Below, in pieces: positions 32,094 through 33,344 of a DNA stretch of 33,344 nucleotides; the first letter of the stretch is position 1; every line of letters begins with the position of its first letter. The position numbers were made by a program, and so were the translations under genes. The stretch lies in assembly GCA_029821265.1 (NCBI GenBank), contig JALGTR010000013.1, positions 1 to 33,344 on the forward strand. Reading direction: 5' to 3'. The DNA comes from Candidatus Zipacnadia bacterium. Its GTDB lineage: Bacteria; Armatimonadota; Zipacnadia; Zipacnadales; UBA5352. The notes under the pieces are model-generated. The model had not been told where the DNA came from. It did not search any database and worked only from the letters and a program-made list of their open reading frames with translations.

Positions 32094-33344
32094 ATGCGCA
32101 CGGTGACGATCGCTCTGCTTGTCTGTATCACCGCCGGCCTCTGTGCCGCCTCGGATCGCGGGATCGCCATACGCCCCGACGCCGAGGGGCAGTTCGTGTA
32201 TGAGGATGATTTCTCGACCCCGAAGTGCCTCACAGACGCGTTCCTCGGCAATACCGGCCCGGAGGTGTGGCAGGAGGGGGCGCTCGTGATCTCCGGCCCC
32301 AACCGCCATCGCACGCTTACCTGGCGGTTCTTCGGCGACCGCACCATCACCGATCTGCAGGTCACGGTCGAGCAGCGCGCCAACGCCCGGCAGTGGGGCG
32401 GGCGCAATCTCCTCTACGCCTCAACCAACGGGATCGACTGGGTCCTGGTGGCCGACAGCCGGCAGCAGGAGGGCGACGACACACGGTGGCAGACCGAGCC
32501 CTTTGTGCTCGAGGGCGAGGAGGCACGGCAGTTCACCGGCGGCGACGAGCTGTGGCTGCGTATCGAGCTTGACAACTTCTCAGGCCTCGAGACGATCGTT
32601 TCCAACCGCGTAGAGAACCTTCGCGTCCAGCTTACACTCGGTGGGCCAGCCTCTGAGGCGGAGGACACGCAGCGAAAGCTGCGAGAGCGGTGGGGACAGG
32701 TCCGTGAGCGCGTGGGGTGGCGTGCGATCTCCGTTGACGCCGCCGACCCTCCCGGCGACCGCCCTCCGCACTACTACCGCGACGCCGATGGCTGGCTCGT
32801 TAAGCCCGGCCAACTGCCTCACCTCGAGACCGCCGAGCGCGATAGCTTCCGCATCCAGCGTGTCTACCGCCCCGATCGGCGCTCGCCCCTCGGGCTGGCC
32901 TGCTTCGTCGAGACCGAGGGTCCGGAAGAACTCCTCGCGCGCATCACCATCACAGCGACCCGTGAGGGCTCGCGGCAGATGCGTGTGCTCTGGGACGGGG
33001 AGGAGGTCGCCACCGCCGATGCGGCCAGCTATTTCGACGAGCCGCGCACCGTCTTCGCGGCCCTCAGCGGCGGTTCGGGCGTACATCAGCTGGAGGTCAC
33101 GGCCGGGGATTCGGGGGTGGTCGTCGTCCAGGAGATCGCGCTGGCCGGTGGCGAATCAGCGCGCTGGGTCGCGAGACCGCCGATGCCGCAGGGGAGACGG
33201 CTCGAAGTTCTCGCCGCCGAGTACCTTCCCGATCCCCCGCCGCCGGCCGACTCTCAGGCCGTTGAGGGCCGCCACGCGCAGCAGGAGGCGGGCCTGATCT
33301 TCGCGGGCCTCCAACGCTTCTACGAGGAGCACGAGGACTTCTGC
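32094..33344 (+). CDS. Exported protein of unknown function, 3' partial
   Basis: Open without a stop from the ATG at 32094 to the right edge, giving 417 codons. GGAGG lies 6 bases before the ATG. A short signal peptide (TIALLVCITAGLCAAS, ending near residue 20) precedes a beta-rich domain with YEDDFSTPK and WQEGALVISGPNRH, a jelly-roll opening like those of the ConA-like proteins elsewhere in the window. A charged helical segment follows (near 186-207, EAEDTQRKLRERWGQVRERV), then a second beta domain (about 235-365). The last visible residues (GLIFAGLQRFYEEHEDFC) look helical and may begin a further, possibly catalytic, domain. I do not recognise a family. Its neighbourhood suggests a polysaccharide-active protein. 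Confidence 0.75.
   Translation, partial: MRTVTIALLVCITAGLCAASDRGIAIRPDAEGQFVYEDDFSTPKCLTDAFLGNTGPEVWQEGALVISGPNRHRTLTWRFFGDRTITDLQVTVEQRANARQWGGRNLLYASTNGIDWVLVADSRQQEGDDTRWQTEPFVLEGEEARQFTGGDELWLRIELDNFSGLETIVSNRVENLRVQLTLGGPASEAEDTQRKLRERWGQVRERVGWRAISVDAADPPGDRPPHYYRDADGWLVKPGQLPHLETAERDSFRIQRVYRPDRRSPLGLACFVETEGPEELLARITITATREGSRQMRVLWDGEEVATADAASYFDEPRTVFAALSGGSGVHQLEVTAGDSGVVVVQEIALAGGESARWVARPPMPQGRRLEVLAAEYLPDPPPPADSQAVEGRHAQQEAGLIFAGLQRFYEEHEDFC

Noticed and set aside
1-33344. tRNA or rRNA genes, insertion sequences, integrases, phage genes, restriction or abortive-infection systems
   Set aside because: I saw no sequence or protein signature for any of these. A dedicated RNA-gene scan would be needed to exclude a missed small RNA.

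Overview
This is a GC-rich chromosomal window from a bacterium with a double-membrane envelope. It encodes many secreted proteins and an ExbB/ExbD motor, and has no phage, transposon, CRISPR or RNA gene that I could see. The best lineage clue is the type IV pilin-like protein at 4255-4893: its GFTLIE start runs into an [13 protein letters not shown] stretch and it ends in a FADGH motif. That wording is typical of Armatimonadota and of related uncultured, planctomycete-like lineages. The assignment is an inference from one protein style plus the gene families present.

Layout. (1) 1-4022: a GH36/melibiase-like glycosidase that enters from the left edge, converging on a two-gene minus-strand unit (amidohydrolase, then an RpiB/LacAB-type isomerase). 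(2) 4255-7782: the pilin-like protein, a hairpin, then a secreted heparinase II/III-like protein. (3) 14125 down to 7772: four minus-strand genes, comprising an exported two-domain beta-sandwich protein with an acidic linker, a five-module LamG/ConA-like protein, a second ConA-like protein, and a Gfo/Idh/MocA oxidoreductase joined to it by an ATGA overlap. (4) 14436-22032: a Tol/Ton-like envelope module, made of a very long exported TPR protein (CpoB/YbgF-like), ExbB/TolQ, ExbD/TolR, a TonB/TolA-like protein whose C-terminus is a DUF4159 domain, and, convergently, a seven-repeat TolB-like propeller. (5) 22366-33344: a 12-14-helix membrane protein of the DUF6785/DUF6784 kind, two large heparinase II/III-like proteins facing each other, a 5'-truncated SMP-30/gluconolactonase remnant, and an exported protein that runs off the right edge.

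How the genes may work together. Three heparinase-like polysaccharide lyases, a glycosidase, several carbohydrate-binding-type jelly-roll proteins, an oxidoreductase, a sugar-phosphate isomerase and a lactonase remnant suggest capture and breakdown of uronic-acid-containing or otherwise complex polysaccharide. No SusC/SusD pair is present. The Tol/Ton-like module sits in the middle of this set and could power an envelope or uptake function, but no TonB-dependent receptor and no Pal is in the window.

The most unusual object is the TonB-like/DUF4159 fusion at 18271-21006, with about 500 glycine-rich residues between its membrane anchor and its C-terminal domain. It is encoded directly behind exbB and exbD and beside a TolB-like propeller. 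I regard it as a candidate for an undescribed variant of the Tol/Ton energy-transduction apparatus.
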